Assembly: GCA_025463785.1 (NCBI GenBank)
Contig: JAODBD010000015.1
Coordinates: 1 to 53,886 of the forward strand
DNA from: Glaciihabitans sp.
GTDB lineage: Bacteria; Actinomycetota; Actinomycetes; Actinomycetales; Microbacteriaceae
Direction of reading: 5' to 3'
DNA: 53,886 nucleotides
Shown here piece after piece: positions 36,273 to 45,260 of the stretch. The notes beneath the pieces were generated by a model, which was given only the letters and a program-made list of their open reading frames with translations, ran no database searches and had not been told where the DNA came from. Made by a program: the position numbers and the translations under genes. How positions within the stretch are numbered: the stretch's first letter is position 1; the number at the start of each line of letters is the position of its first letter.

Positions 36273-36731
36273 CTAGGCTGCCGGACGGCCGGGAGGGCCG
36301 TCCGCGCTGGCGTCGCGGCGAAGGCCAGAAATGGCCTTCGCTCCCAGCTCCAGCGTGCACGCTGCGCACAACCCGAACACGTCGACGATGTGACTCGGCT
36401 GCGTGAACCCGTGCTGGGCCGCGACGGTTGCTGCCCAGCTCTCCACGGCATCCGCCTCGATCTCGACCGTGAGCCCACAGTTGCGGCAGATGAGGTGGTG
36501 ATGGTGGCTGTTCGGAGTGCAGGCGCGATACAGGCTCTCGCCCTCCTGCTGAAGCGAATCGGCTTCGCCCTCGACCTCGAGGTCGGCGAGCGCGCGGTAC
36601 ACGGTCGCGAGGCCGATCGGGGACCCCGATTCGCGCAGCGACGAGTGCAGCCCCTGCGCGCTGACGAAGCCCTCTGACGTCGTAAGTGCGTCACGAACAG
36701 CTTCCCGCTGCCAGGTAACCCTCTTCGTCAT
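36273..36731 (-). CDS. zur: Fur-family regulator, probably the zinc sensor Zur
   Basis: The protein has 152 residues. The winged helix includes GSPIGLATVYRALADLEVEGE. Metal sites are HHHHLICRNCG and LCAAC, the two CxxC pairs of the structural zinc plus His for the sensor site. It is the last gene after znuA-znuC-znuB1-znuB2 on the same strand, with 24 bp to znuB2, and a Zur-type box precedes znuA, so I expect zinc-dependent repression of the whole set. The last 18 or so residues (GLRRDASADGPPGRPAA) come from a dispersed repeat that has become the end of the gene. Confidence 0.9.
   Translation of the reverse strand: MTKRVTWQREAVRDALTTSEGFVSAQGLHSSLRESGSPIGLATVYRALADLEVEGEADSLQQEGESLYRACTPNSHHHHLICRNCGLTVEIEADAVESWAATVAAQHGFTQPSHIVDVFGLCAACTLELGAKAISGLRRDASADGPPGRPAA
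36296..36355 (-). repeat. 60-bp structured dispersed repeat, copy B (inside the end of zur)
   Basis: It aligns without gaps to 253-312. The inner stem is a perfect 9-bp helix here (GCGAAGGCC with GGCCTTCGC, loop AGAAAT). Next to it GGACGGCC (36283-36290) faces GGCCGTCC (36296-36303), a second hairpin. It stands at the convergent end of the CDF gene and zur, so it could also terminate both transcripts. Confidence 0.6.
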
Positions 36732-36755
36732 GACTCGATCCTCTCGACTCCCAAT

Positions 36756-37547
36756 TTACGCCGCGACGGTGATGCGTCGCGAGGATAGCGCAAACCAACC
36801 GCGACCAATCCCGTACAGCACGGCACTCACAAGCGTGACGAAGAAGCCGACCGGAAGGTTGGATTGGTACGAGGCGGCGATCGCGATCCACACCGTGACC
36901 AGCGCAAATCCGATCGACAGCGGGATGGCGCGCAACGGGTCCGCAAAGAACGAACGTGCCGCTGCGGGCGGCCCCACCATCAGGCTGAACATCAGCAGGG
37001 CACCGACGACGGGGACGCTCATCGCGGTCGCCAGCGCAACCACGAGCGCGAAGTAGACGTCGATCGCGTACGTGCTGATGCCTCTGGCCGCGGCCATCTC
37101 GGGCAGCACCGATGAAAGCAGCAGAGGGCGATAGCCGGTGATGATCGCGACCGCGCTGAGTGCCCCAAGCACCACGATGGGCAGTACTTCGGCGCTGCTC
37201 ACCCCCAGGATCTGTCCAAACAGCAGCGCGAACACTTCTGACGAGTACTGGCTGCCGAGGCTCAGGAACAGCGCTCCGAACGCGAGCATCACGACCAGCG
37301 ACAGCGCGATGACCACATCGCTGCGCCCACGCCGGCCGAGCGTCGTGACGGCGAGCGCGCCCCCGACAGCAAAGATGCCCATCCCGAGAATGGGGTCCAT
37401 GCCGATGAGTGTCGCGCCAGCCGCACCAGCGAACGCGCCGTGGGGGAGAGCGTGGGCGAGAAAAGATGACCCGCGAAGCACCACGAAGAAGCCGACGCCG
37501 CCGGCAATGATCGCGACAACGCTCGCGGTGATCCAGGTGTTGGTCAT
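36756..37547 (-). CDS. Metal (zinc) ABC transporter permease, second copy
   Basis: The protein has 263 residues from ATG 37547, four bases after the stop of the first permease. About eight hydrophobic helices are seen with the ZnuB/MntB signature LRGSSFLAHALPHGAFAGAAGA and later ALLMFSLMVGPPAAA. Together with the first permease it probably forms a heterodimeric channel. Confidence 0.9.
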   Translation of the reverse strand: MTNTWITASVVAIIAGGVGFFVVLRGSSFLAHALPHGAFAGAAGATLIGMDPILGMGIFAVGGALAVTTLGRRGRSDVVIALSLVVMLAFGALFLSLGSQYSSEVFALLFGQILGVSSAEVLPIVVLGALSAVAIITGYRPLLLSSVLPEMAAARGISTYAIDVYFALVVALATAMSVPVVGALLMFSLMVGPPAAARSFFADPLRAIPLSIGFALVTVWIAIAASYQSNLPVGFFVTLVSAVLYGIGRGWFALSSRRITVAA

Positions 37548-37551
37548 GAAG

Positions 37552-38412
37552 TCAGAGAACAAGCCGCGCCCTCCTCGCCCGCACTGGCAGCGCGATGCCG
37601 GAGAGCAGGTAGGCGATGAACACGACAGCGACGATACAGAAACTGACGGGCCAGTTGTGTCCGCCGCCAAACCAGGCATAGCTGTCGAACGAGATCAGGA
37701 TGCCCAGCCAGGTCGACCCGACCGCGATCGCCATCGCGATCACGGCGGCGACCCCAACTCGCTTGGTCAACCGCAGGGCCGCAGCCGCCGGACCAATGAG
37801 AAGTGCCGTCGAGAGCACGGCGCCAATTGTCAACGCCGACAGCTCGACCGCGAGCGCCAGCGCTACCAGGAACAGGATGCCAACGAGACGCACTGGAATA
37901 TGCCGAACCGCGGCAAGATCCTGGTTGAGCGAGTCGATGAGCAGCCAGCGGTACACGATCACGATGATCGCGACGGCGACGGCGCTCAACGCCAGGACCA
38001 GCGGGATCACACTCGAATCAATCACGAAGAGCGAGCCGAACAGCACGGAGATCGCGGCATTGCTCGCGTTCTTGATGGTGGTGTCCCAGTAGAGGAACAG
38101 CGCGGTGAAGCCGAGACCGAGGCCGAAGATGATGCCGGTGGCGACATCCCGACCCTGCACTCGCTTGATGCCGACGACCTCCATGAGCCCGGCCGCGAGG
38201 ATGCCCGCGCCTACGAAGCCCCAGAGCTGGCTGATGCCGAGCAGGAACGCCGCCGAGCCGCCGACCGCGCCGAGGTCGGCGAGGGCATGGCCGGCGAATG
38301 ACTGCCGACGCAGCACGGTGAAGACACCGACCAGGCCCGACACGATCGAGACGAGCGCGCCGACGATGAGTGCCGTCAGAACCGGCTGGCTCTGGAAGAA
38401 TCCGACGCTCAT
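37552..38412 (-). CDS. znuB: Metal (zinc) ABC transporter permease, first copy
   Basis: The protein has 286 residues. ATG 38412 overlaps the ATPase stop (ATGA). It has LRRQSFAGHALADLGAVGGSAAF, the family motif that binds the ATPase region, and about eight membrane helices. The following permease gene is 4 bp away. Confidence 0.92.
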   Translation of the reverse strand: MSVGFFQSQPVLTALIVGALVSIVSGLVGVFTVLRRQSFAGHALADLGAVGGSAAFLLGISQLWGFVGAGILAAGLMEVVGIKRVQGRDVATGIIFGLGLGFTALFLYWDTTIKNASNAAISVLFGSLFVIDSSVIPLVLALSAVAVAIIVIVYRWLLIDSLNQDLAAVRHIPVRLVGILFLVALALAVELSALTIGAVLSTALLIGPAAAALRLTKRVGVAAVIAMAIAVGSTWLGILISFDSYAWFGGGHNWPVSFCIVAVVFIAYLLSGIALPVRARRARLVL

Positions 38413-39224
38413 TCGTCGTGTCCGTGCGCTTCGTCGGGGCCGGCCACCACGAGAACGCGACCCTCGACGCGCAGCACGTCGACGCGCCGGCCGTACAGCG
38501 CGGTAAGAACGTCGGACTGGACGACCTCGTCACTCGTGCCGCTGACCGCCCGGCCGCCCTCGAGATAAACGATGCGATCCATGAACGGCAGCAGGGGGTT
38601 CAGGTCGTGGGCAGAGAGCAGCACGGCGACACCGCGTTCGCGACTGACCCGCGCGAGCAGTTCGACGATCTCAGACGAACTGCGGATATCAAGGTTGGCG
38701 AGCGGCTCGTCGAGCAGCAGCAGCCGGGGGCGGCTGATGAGCGCGTGAGCGATGAGGACCCGCTGCTGCTGGCCGCCCGAAAGCAGGCCGACCCGTGCAT
38801 CCGCGAAGGAGGTCGCATCGACGGCGGCCAGCATGTCGTCGACCAGCGCCGTGCGCTTCGCCGAGGGCAGCGGGATGCCGAGCTTTTGGCCGTCGAGACC
38901 GAGGGCGACGACATCCCGGGCCCGCAGTGGCAGATCGGAGTCGAGCGCCACCTTCTGTGGCAGGTAACCAACGACCTCAGCGCCGTGGCCGGGGTGCTTG
39001 CCACCGATCTCAATCGAGCCGGATGTTGGCCTCTGCAGCCCGAGGATCACGCGAAGCAGCGTGGTCTTGCCAGCGCCGTTGGACCCGATCAGACCGATGA
39101 ACTCTCCCGGCTGCACGGCGAAACTGACGTCGTGCAGGATCCGGCGACCAGACAGCCACACGCCAATGCCCCGAGCTTCGAGCACGGGCGCTGGTGCGGT
39201 CGTTTCGACGGGCGTCGCAGTCAT
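38409..39224 (-). CDS. znuC: Metal (zinc) ABC transporter ATP-binding protein
   Basis: The protein has 271 residues. Walker A GSNGAGKTT, signature LSGGQQQR, Walker B LLLLDEPLANLD and the switch His in LLSAHDLN are complete. Its C-terminal His/Asp/Glu end (PDEAHGHDE) may bind metal. It starts six bases after the znuA stop and drives the two permeases. Confidence 0.93.
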   Translation of the reverse strand: MTATPVETTAPAPVLEARGIGVWLSGRRILHDVSFAVQPGEFIGLIGSNGAGKTTLLRVILGLQRPTSGSIEIGGKHPGHGAEVVGYLPQKVALDSDLPLRARDVVALGLDGQKLGIPLPSAKRTALVDDMLAAVDATSFADARVGLLSGGQQQRVLIAHALISRPRLLLLDEPLANLDIRSSSEIVELLARVSRERGVAVLLSAHDLNPLLPFMDRIVYLEGGRAVSGTSDEVVQSDVLTALYGRRVDVLRVEGRVLVVAGPDEAHGHDE

Positions 39225-39230
39225 TGGATC

Positions 39231-40175
39231 CTAGAGTTTCGCAGTCGACGTGCCGGAAGTGACGGCCTTGGTGAGCGCGTTCAGCTCGGCCACCATCCAG
39301 GTCTGGTAGGTAAAGCCGTCGGTCGGCATCGTTTCGTACACCCCGACTACCGGCACTTTGTTGGCCTTCGCAAGCTTCAGGTAGGTCGTCGTGATCGCCT
39401 CGGTCACCTGTTGATTGTAGACAAACACCGTCACGCTTCGGTTCGTGAACAGGCCCTGCTGGATGGCGACATCCTGTGGGGCGGGATCAGTCGCGTTCAT
39501 GATTGCGGCCTGCAGCGACCACGGTGTGAGGTTTCTGATGCCAGCGGCCTGGAGCAGGTAGTCGGCAACGGGCTCGGTCGTTGCGACCGTCACTCCGGGG
39601 TGCCCGGACTTGAAGGCAGCGATCGTGTCGGTCACGGTCGCCATCGATTTCGTGAAAGTCGCGAGATTGGCGGCGAAATACGCCTTGTGGCCCGGCTGGA
39701 TCTTGCTGAGCGCGGTCGCGATGCTTGTGGCAACCGCCGGCATGGTCTTCGGGTCGTACCAGAGGTGCGGGTTCGAGGTGCTGTCCGGGAGACCGAGAAC
39801 GGTCTGCGCCGTGATCACAACACGCGATGAGCTGGGGGATGCCGCCTCAATCTTCGACATGAAACTGTCGTACCCGAGACCGTTCTGCACGACGATGCTC
39901 GCCTGACTCACGGTTGCGGCGACCTTCGCACTCGCCTCGAATGTGTGCGGATCGGTGTTGGGGTTGCTCATGATCGAACTCGCGGCGACGTACTTGCCGC
40001 CGATCTGGGAGATCACGCTGGTGTACTGGTTCTCGGCGCCAACGGCGATGATCTTGCCGTTGGATGCCGGAGCCACGGTCGACGAGCATCCCGATGCCGC
40101 GAGCATGACCCCGATCGCTGCCGCTGCTACCGCTGCCGCGAATGCCGCAGAACGAATCTTCATACTGTGTCCCAT
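39231..40175 (-). CDS. znuA: Metal-binding lipoprotein of the ZnuA/TroA family
   Basis: The protein has 314 residues from ATG 40175 (AGGG five bases upstream); ATG 40163 is possible. The lipobox is LAASGC. Ligand positions: His in NTDPHTFE and in SNPHLWYDP are kept. The usual third His region reads TTEPVADYLL with Glu, and the fourth acid near VFVYNQQV is Gln/Asn. There is no His-rich loop. So the metal site differs from textbook ZnuA; zinc remains likely from zur and the Zur box, but manganese or another metal is possible. Confidence 0.88.
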   Translation of the reverse strand: MGHSMKIRSAAFAAAVAAAAIGVMLAASGCSSTVAPASNGKIIAVGAENQYTSVISQIGGKYVAASSIMSNPNTDPHTFEASAKVAATVSQASIVVQNGLGYDSFMSKIEAASPSSSRVVITAQTVLGLPDSTSNPHLWYDPKTMPAVATSIATALSKIQPGHKAYFAANLATFTKSMATVTDTIAAFKSGHPGVTVATTEPVADYLLQAAGIRNLTPWSLQAAIMNATDPAPQDVAIQQGLFTNRSVTVFVYNQQVTEAITTTYLKLAKANKVPVVGVYETMPTDGFTYQTWMVAELNALTKAVTSGTSTAKL

Positions 40176-40204
40176 TTATGCCCTGACCCATTTCAACTTG
40201 GTAC

Positions 40205-40219
40205 TGATAATCATTCTCA
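40205..40219 (-). promoter_or_regulatory. Zur-type operator before znuA
   Basis: TGATAATCATTCTCA is a near-perfect 7-1-7 palindrome matching the actinobacterial Zur box (TGAxAATxATTxTCA). It lies 30-44 bp before ATG 40175, where a bound repressor would cover the promoter. Confidence 0.82.
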
Positions 40220-40268
40220 CCAAGAACATATGGTTACAGATTGGCGGCCACGACGCAAATCGGCTGCG

Positions 40269-41600
40269 TCAGTCGAGCAGGAGGGCGGGCTCCTCGATGA
40301 TGCTGGCGACGTCGGCGACGAAGCGACTGGCGACATCCCCGTCCACGATGCGGTGGTCGAAGCTGCCGGCGACGGTCGTCACGAACCGTGACCGCACCTC
40401 GCCGTCGACAATCCACGGCTTCTGCTTGATCGTGCCCATCGCGACAATTGCGGCCTCGCCGGGATTCAGGATGGGCGTGCCCGTGTCCATGCCGAACGAG
40501 CCGACATTCGTGATCGTGATCGTGCCGTTCGCCATCTCAGCGGGCTGCGTCTTGCCATCGCGTGCCGTGATCACGAGGTTTTCGAGCGCCTGTGCGAGTT
40601 CGAGCAAGGATAGTTCCTGGGCGTCCTTGACGTTCGGCACGAGGAGACCGCGGGGTGTCGCCGCGGCGATACCGAGGTTCACGTAGTGGTGAACCGTGAT
40701 CTCTTTGTCGCTCCACGAGGAGTTCACCGTGGGGTTGCGACGCACGGCCCAGATGAGCGCCTTGGCAACGATCAGCAGCGGAGAAACCCGAATACCCGCG
40801 AAGTCGGTCGAGGCTTTCAGTCGCTTGACAAACTCCATCGTGCGGGTTGCATCAATGTCGACGAACACGCTCACGTGCGGCGCGGTGAAGGCACTCTGAA
40901 CCATGGCGGTGGCGATGGCCTTACGGACGCCCTTCACGGGGATCTTCTCTTCCCGTTCATCCGCCCAGGCCGGCGTCTGGATGTTGCGGAAGACACTCGC
41001 CTGCTTCGCCTGCCGCACCACATCATCCCGAGTGATTTCGCCGGCCAGGCCTGTCGCGACGACCTCGCGCAGGTCAACGTCGAGATCTTTGGCAAGTTTG
41101 CGAATCGGCGGCTTCGCTATGACAGCGGATGCCGCTGCCGCGGGAACAGAGGCGGGTCGCGCAGGCGCACTGGCGGCAGGCGCCACAACAGCAGTCGGCG
41201 CGATATCGCCGCGACGGCGGCGCGTGGCTGCGTGGCCCTTGGCCCCATACCCGACCAGATTTGCAGGCGCCTCCTCGACGGGTGCCTCGTGCGTGATGCT
41301 GCCGGCGGCATCCGTGACCTCGGCGGGAATCTCGGGAGCTGGCGCAATTGGGACGGTAATGCCCGTGCCGACCGAGATAATCGGCGTGCCGACATCCACC
41401 GTCTGTCCTTCTTCGACCAGCAGCGCCGAGACCGTGCCTTCAAAAGGCGATGGCAGTTCGACGAGTGACTTTGCCGTCTCGATCTCGACCAGGACCTGGT
41501 TGATGGCCACGATGTCACCCGGCTTGACCTTCCAGGAGACGATTTCGGCCTCGGTCAGGCCTTCCCCGACGTCGGGGAGCAGAAACTCTGATTCGGCCAT
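40269..41600 (-). CDS. Branched-chain 2-oxoacid dehydrogenase E2 (dihydrolipoyl acyltransferase)
   Basis: The protein has 443 residues. AAAGGAC stands before ATG 41600. One lipoyl domain (residues 4-78, Lys in EIETAKS), an Ala/Pro linker, a subunit-binding domain (about 165-200) and the catalytic domain with [15 protein letters not shown]. It accepts the acyl group from E1 and passes it to CoA. In Microbacteriaceae this feeds anteiso/iso fatty acids and leucine/isoleucine/valine breakdown. No E3 gene is nearby. Confidence 0.93.
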   Translation of the reverse strand: MAESEFLLPDVGEGLTEAEIVSWKVKPGDIVAINQVLVEIETAKSLVELPSPFEGTVSALLVEEGQTVDVGTPIISVGTGITVPIAPAPEIPAEVTDAAGSITHEAPVEEAPANLVGYGAKGHAATRRRRGDIAPTAVVAPAASAPARPASVPAAAASAVIAKPPIRKLAKDLDVDLREVVATGLAGEITRDDVVRQAKQASVFRNIQTPAWADEREEKIPVKGVRKAIATAMVQSAFTAPHVSVFVDIDATRTMEFVKRLKASTDFAGIRVSPLLIVAKALIWAVRRNPTVNSSWSDKEITVHHYVNLGIAAATPRGLLVPNVKDAQELSLLELAQALENLVITARDGKTQPAEMANGTITITNVGSFGMDTGTPILNPGEAAIVAMGTIKQKPWIVDGEVRSRFVTTVAGSFDHRIVDGDVASRFVADVASIIEEPALLLD

Positions 41601-41614
41601 GGTTTGTCCTTTAC

Positions 41615-42598
41615 CTAGTAGGCCAGCGCTCGGTCGACTGCTTCGAGCACGCGGTCGGCATCGGGCAGGTAGGTGGTCTCGAGCTTGGCGGGCGGGAACG
41701 GGGTGTCGAAGCCCGCCACCCGCAGAACCGGCGCTTCGAGCGAGTAGAAGGCGCGTTCCGTGACTGTCGCCGCGATCTCGGAGCCGACGCTGACGAAGCC
41801 GGGCGCCTCGTGTGCGATTACCAACCGGCCGGTCTTGCGCACGGATTCGATGATCGGGTCGTAGTCGATGGGAGAGATCGAACGCAGGTCGATGACCTCG
41901 GCGCTCGTGCCTTCCTCGGCGGCGAGTTCGGCGGCCTGCAAGAGTACCGACACCATGGGGCCGTAGCCGAGAAGGGTGACCTCGGTACCCGCGCGCACGA
42001 CCTGAGTCGAGTGCAGTTCCGGGCCGCGTTCGTCGAGATTGACGTCGCCCTTCGGCCAGTATCGGCTCTTGGGCTCGAAGAAGATCACCGGGTCATTGGA
42101 GCGAATCGCTTCCTGGATCATCCAGTACGCGTCGTGCGGATTCGACGGGCTGACGACCCGGAGGCCCGCGGTGTGGGCGAAGTACGCTTCCGGGCTCTCC
42201 TGGTGATGCTCCACTGCGCCGATGTGGCCGCCGAATGGAATGCGGATGACGATCGGCATCGTCAGCGTGCCCTCATGCCGATTTGTCATCTTCGCCAGCT
42301 GCGACGTGATCTGGTCGAACGCCGGGTAGACGAAACCGTCGAATTGGATCTCGCACACGGGTCGGAACCCCCGCATCGCAAGTCCGATCGCGGTACCGAC
42401 GATGCCCGATTCCGCGAGCGGGGTGTCGAGAACTCGGTTCTGCCCGAACTCCGCCTGCAACCCTTCGGTGATGCGGAAGACCCCGCCAAGCGGCCCGATG
42501 TCTTCTCCCATGAGGAGCACCTTCGGGTCGTCGAGCATCGCCTGACGCAGCCCGGCGTTCAGCGCCTTCGCCATCGGCATCGCCTGGATGCCGCTCAT
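41615..42598 (-). CDS. Branched-chain 2-oxoacid dehydrogenase E1 beta
   Basis: The protein has 327 residues. Features: [48 protein letters not shown] and [10 protein letters not shown] are typical of E1 beta. Its ATG overlaps the E1 alpha stop (ATGA). It forms the alpha2beta2 decarboxylase with TPP. Confidence 0.94.
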   Translation of the reverse strand: MSGIQAMPMAKALNAGLRQAMLDDPKVLLMGEDIGPLGGVFRITEGLQAEFGQNRVLDTPLAESGIVGTAIGLAMRGFRPVCEIQFDGFVYPAFDQITSQLAKMTNRHEGTLTMPIVIRIPFGGHIGAVEHHQESPEAYFAHTAGLRVVSPSNPHDAYWMIQEAIRSNDPVIFFEPKSRYWPKGDVNLDERGPELHSTQVVRAGTEVTLLGYGPMVSVLLQAAELAAEEGTSAEVIDLRSISPIDYDPIIESVRKTGRLVIAHEAPGFVSVGSEIAATVTERAFYSLEAPVLRVAGFDTPFPPAKLETTYLPDADRVLEAVDRALAY

Positions 42599-43719
42599 TC
42601 AGCTGCCCCGTTCTCGTCGAAGGATGCCTCGTAGTTCGCGAGCCATTCCTTCTGCTGCCCGACGAGCGCGTGCGGTTCTGAGTACACCGTGTCGAAGATC
42701 ATCGAGGTAGACGGCGGGCCGAGGGCGAGCGTACGAAGGCGGATGTCCGATGCGTAGTCCGCTGCCTCGGTCGCCACATCCTGGAAGAAGTCGTCTCCCT
42801 CGCCGCGGCCGCGCAGGTAGGTCTCGAACCGCGCGATCGGATCGAGCTCCCGCCAGTGCTCGACCTCGGAATCCGGCCGGTATTTCGTCGGATCATCGCT
42901 CGAGGTGTGCGCACCCATTCGGTAGGTGAGCGCCTCGATGAACCTGGGGCCGCCGCCCGCACGCGCCTCGTCGAGATATTTGCGGGTCGTCGCGTAGCTG
43001 ATCAGCACGTCATTTCCGTCGATCTGAATGCCCGGGATGCCGAAACCAGACGGCCGCAGATAAAGCGGGGTGCGCGATTGGGTCGATACCGGAACCGAGA
43101 TCGCCCACTGGTTGTTCTGCAGGAAAAACAACTCGGGCGTCTGGTAGCTGGCGGCGAAGACGAGCGCCTCGCTGACATCCCCCTGGCTGGTCGCCCCGTC
43201 GCCGAAGTAGACGATAACGGCCTCATCGGTCTCAGGATTGCCCGTCGCGGTCGAACCGTCGAGGTTCAGGCCCATGGCATAGCCGGTTGCGTGGAGCGTC
43301 TGCGAGCCCAGAACGAGCGTGTAGATATGGAAGTTGTTGTGCTTGGCGTGTTCCCAGCCGCCGTGGGTCAGACCGCGAAGCATCCGAAGGATGTCGAGCA
43401 TGTCGACACCGCGGATCATGGCGACCGCATGCTCGCGGTATGAGGGGAAAATGTGATCCTGCTTGCGGGTGGCGAAGGCGGAGCCCACTTGCGCAGCCTC
43501 CTGGCCGATACTCGGAACCCAGAGGCCCATCTGGCCCTGCCTCTGAAGGTTGGTCGCCTCGAGATCGAACTCTCGGGTCACGACCATCACTCGGTGGAAC
43601 TCGCGGAGTTCTTCGTCGCTCAGCTTGTCAATGTAGGGAAGGTACTCGGCCGTCGTGTCACTTTCGACGATGGAGCCTGCTGGCGAGAGCAGTTGCAGCG
43701 TCGCCTCTGTGTAAGACAT
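42595..43719 (-). CDS. Branched-chain 2-oxoacid dehydrogenase E1 alpha
   Basis: The protein has 374 residues. The TPP motif is GDGATSQGDVSEAL ending in LQNNQWAIS; the phosphorylation-loop-like YRMGAHTSSDDPTKYR is present. No ribosome site precedes ATG 43719, but TAGATT (minus strand) ends seven bases before it, suggesting a leaderless transcript. First gene of E1a-E1b-E2. Confidence 0.94.
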   Translation of the reverse strand: MSYTEATLQLLSPAGSIVESDTTAEYLPYIDKLSDEELREFHRVMVVTREFDLEATNLQRQGQMGLWVPSIGQEAAQVGSAFATRKQDHIFPSYREHAVAMIRGVDMLDILRMLRGLTHGGWEHAKHNNFHIYTLVLGSQTLHATGYAMGLNLDGSTATGNPETDEAVIVYFGDGATSQGDVSEALVFAASYQTPELFFLQNNQWAISVPVSTQSRTPLYLRPSGFGIPGIQIDGNDVLISYATTRKYLDEARAGGGPRFIEALTYRMGAHTSSDDPTKYRPDSEVEHWRELDPIARFETYLRGRGEGDDFFQDVATEAADYASDIRLRTLALGPPSTSMIFDTVYSEPHALVGQQKEWLANYEASFDENGAAE

Positions 43720-43742
43720 GGGAACTAATCTAACGCGGCGCG

Positions 43743-44816
43743 TCAGGACGCCGTTCGGAGGTTTCGGATAACCTCCGCGGACGCTCTTAGGAGTTTGTCG
43801 ACAGAACCGGCCTCGCCGATGGTCACTCGGAGCCCCTCGCCGAGCGGCCGCACGACGATGCCGTGATCGGCGAAAACCTCGGCCGCGCGGGCGGTTTCTG
43901 CCCCAGTTTGCAGCCAGACGAAGTTGCCGTTGGGCCGCGGGGTGTCCCAGCCCTGATCGACCAGGGAATGCCAGACCTGGTCACGCAGCACCGCGATGCG
44001 ATTGACGCGTTCAAGTAGCTGCTCCTCGCTGTCCAGCGAGGCGATGGCAGCGAGCTGGGCCGCCTCGATGACGGACAGCGGGATGGCGGACGCCCGCGCT
44101 GCATCCATCACGTACTCCGGGCCGACGGCGTAGCCGATGCGAAGGCCGGCAAGCCCGTAGGCCTTCGAGAACGTGCGGAGGACAACGAGGTTCGGGTACT
44201 TCGAAAGCAGCGCGATGCCGCGCACGGCGCCCGGATCGGTCACGAATTCGATGTACGCCTCGTCGAGCACGACCAAAACGTTTTGCGGAACGGCAGCCAT
44301 GAACTGCTCGAACTCATCTCGGGTGACAACCGTGCTCGTGGGGTTATTGGGGCTGCAGACGATGACGACGCGGGTGCGCTCGGTAACGGCGGCGGCCATT
44401 GCGGGAAGGTCGTGACGGTAGTCGGGAGTATTGGGCACCGTGACGCTCGTCGCGCCTGCGACCGTGACGAGACCCGGGTACGCCTCGAAGCTTCGCCAGC
44501 TGTAGACTACCTCATCGCCTGGGGCGGATGTGGCCGTGATCAGCTGAGCAAGCACCGCAACCGATCCGGCGCCGACCTGAATTTGCGCGACGGTTACGCC
44601 GTAACGCTCCGCGAGTCTCGCGCGGAGCGCCGTCGCGGATGCCTCGGGGTAGCGGTTGATCGACGCCCCGGCAATCGCATCCAGCACGGATGGCAGCGGG
44701 TCGAAGGGGTTCTCGTTCGAGGACAGCTTGAAGGCGTCCGCCGCCGCTGGCTTGCCCTGGCGATACGGCGCGAGGGCTTCGATGTCGGGGCGCAGTCGCA
44801 CTCGGGATTCGGTCAC
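43743..44816 (-). CDS. HisC/Pat-type class I/II aminotransferase
   Basis: The protein has 357 residues. [23 protein letters not shown], and the PLP lysine in [15 protein letters not shown] are HisC-like; the [17 protein letters not shown] start is that of actinobacterial Pat (phenylalanine aminotransferase) as well as HisC. No his genes are close, so an aromatic aminotransferase is at least as likely. It is upstream of the bkd-like genes, 23 bp from E1 alpha. Confidence 0.9.
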   Translation of the reverse strand: MTESRVRLRPDIEALAPYRQGKPAAADAFKLSSNENPFDPLPSVLDAIAGASINRYPEASATALRARLAERYGVTVAQIQVGAGSVAVLAQLITATSAPGDEVVYSWRSFEAYPGLVTVAGATSVTVPNTPDYRHDLPAMAAAVTERTRVVIVCSPNNPTSTVVTRDEFEQFMAAVPQNVLVVLDEAYIEFVTDPGAVRGIALLSKYPNLVVLRTFSKAYGLAGLRIGYAVGPEYVMDAARASAIPLSVIEAAQLAAIASLDSEEQLLERVNRIAVLRDQVWHSLVDQGWDTPRPNGNFVWLQTGAETARAAEVFADHGIVVRPLGEGLRVTIGEAGSVDKLLRASAEVIRNLRTAS

Positions 44817-44864
44817 TGGCTTAGCTTAAGCGCCGCCGCTGGCCTTAGCTGGCATAGTGATGGC

Positions 44865-45260
44865 ATGCGCAGATTCCTCGTCCGTCTCCTGATCAACGCC
44901 TTTGCCCTGTGGTTGACGACCCTGATCGTTGCCGGGGTGTCAGTGAAGTCGTACGCGCCCGGCTGGGGTGAACGCGTCATCACCTTCCTGCTGGTCGCTC
45001 TGATCTTCGGAATCGTCAACGGCATCATCGGCAATCTGATTCGAATCGTCGCTTTCCCGCTGTACATCCTGACCCTCGGCCTCCTCGCGCTCGTCGTGAA
45101 CGCCCTGCTCCTGTTGCTGGTCGCGTGGCTGTCGGGGCTTCTCGGATTCGGCCTCGTCATCGACAGCTTCTGGTCTGGTTTCTGGGGTGCGCTCGTTCTC
45201 GGCATCATCAGCTGGCTGATCGGCATCATTCTCCGCCCCCTGCTCGTTCGACGCGACTAA
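44865..45260 (+). CDS. Phage holin family 4 superfamily-type membrane protein
   Basis: The protein has 131 residues with four membrane helices (LINAFALWLTTLIVAGV, FGIVNGIIGNLIRIV, LYILTLGLLALVVNALLLL, then a late WGALVLGIISWLIGIIL). This pattern, with the GIVNGIIG motif, fits the PF04020 family found in most actinobacteria. It is not a phage remnant. Its last 35 bp overlap the convergent hydrolase gene. Confidence 0.85.
   Translation: MRRFLVRLLINAFALWLTTLIVAGVSVKSYAPGWGERVITFLLVALIFGIVNGIIGNLIRIVAFPLYILTLGLLALVVNALLLLLVAWLSGLLGFGLVIDSFWSGFWGALVLGIISWLIGIILRPLLVRRD

Noticed and set aside
38370-39830. 486-residue plus-strand frame
   Set aside because: Antisense of znuC and znuA, which carry complete family motifs.
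44865-45260. Holin-like membrane gene as a prophage trace
   Set aside because: The family PF04020 is chromosomal in most actinobacteria and no other phage gene is near.
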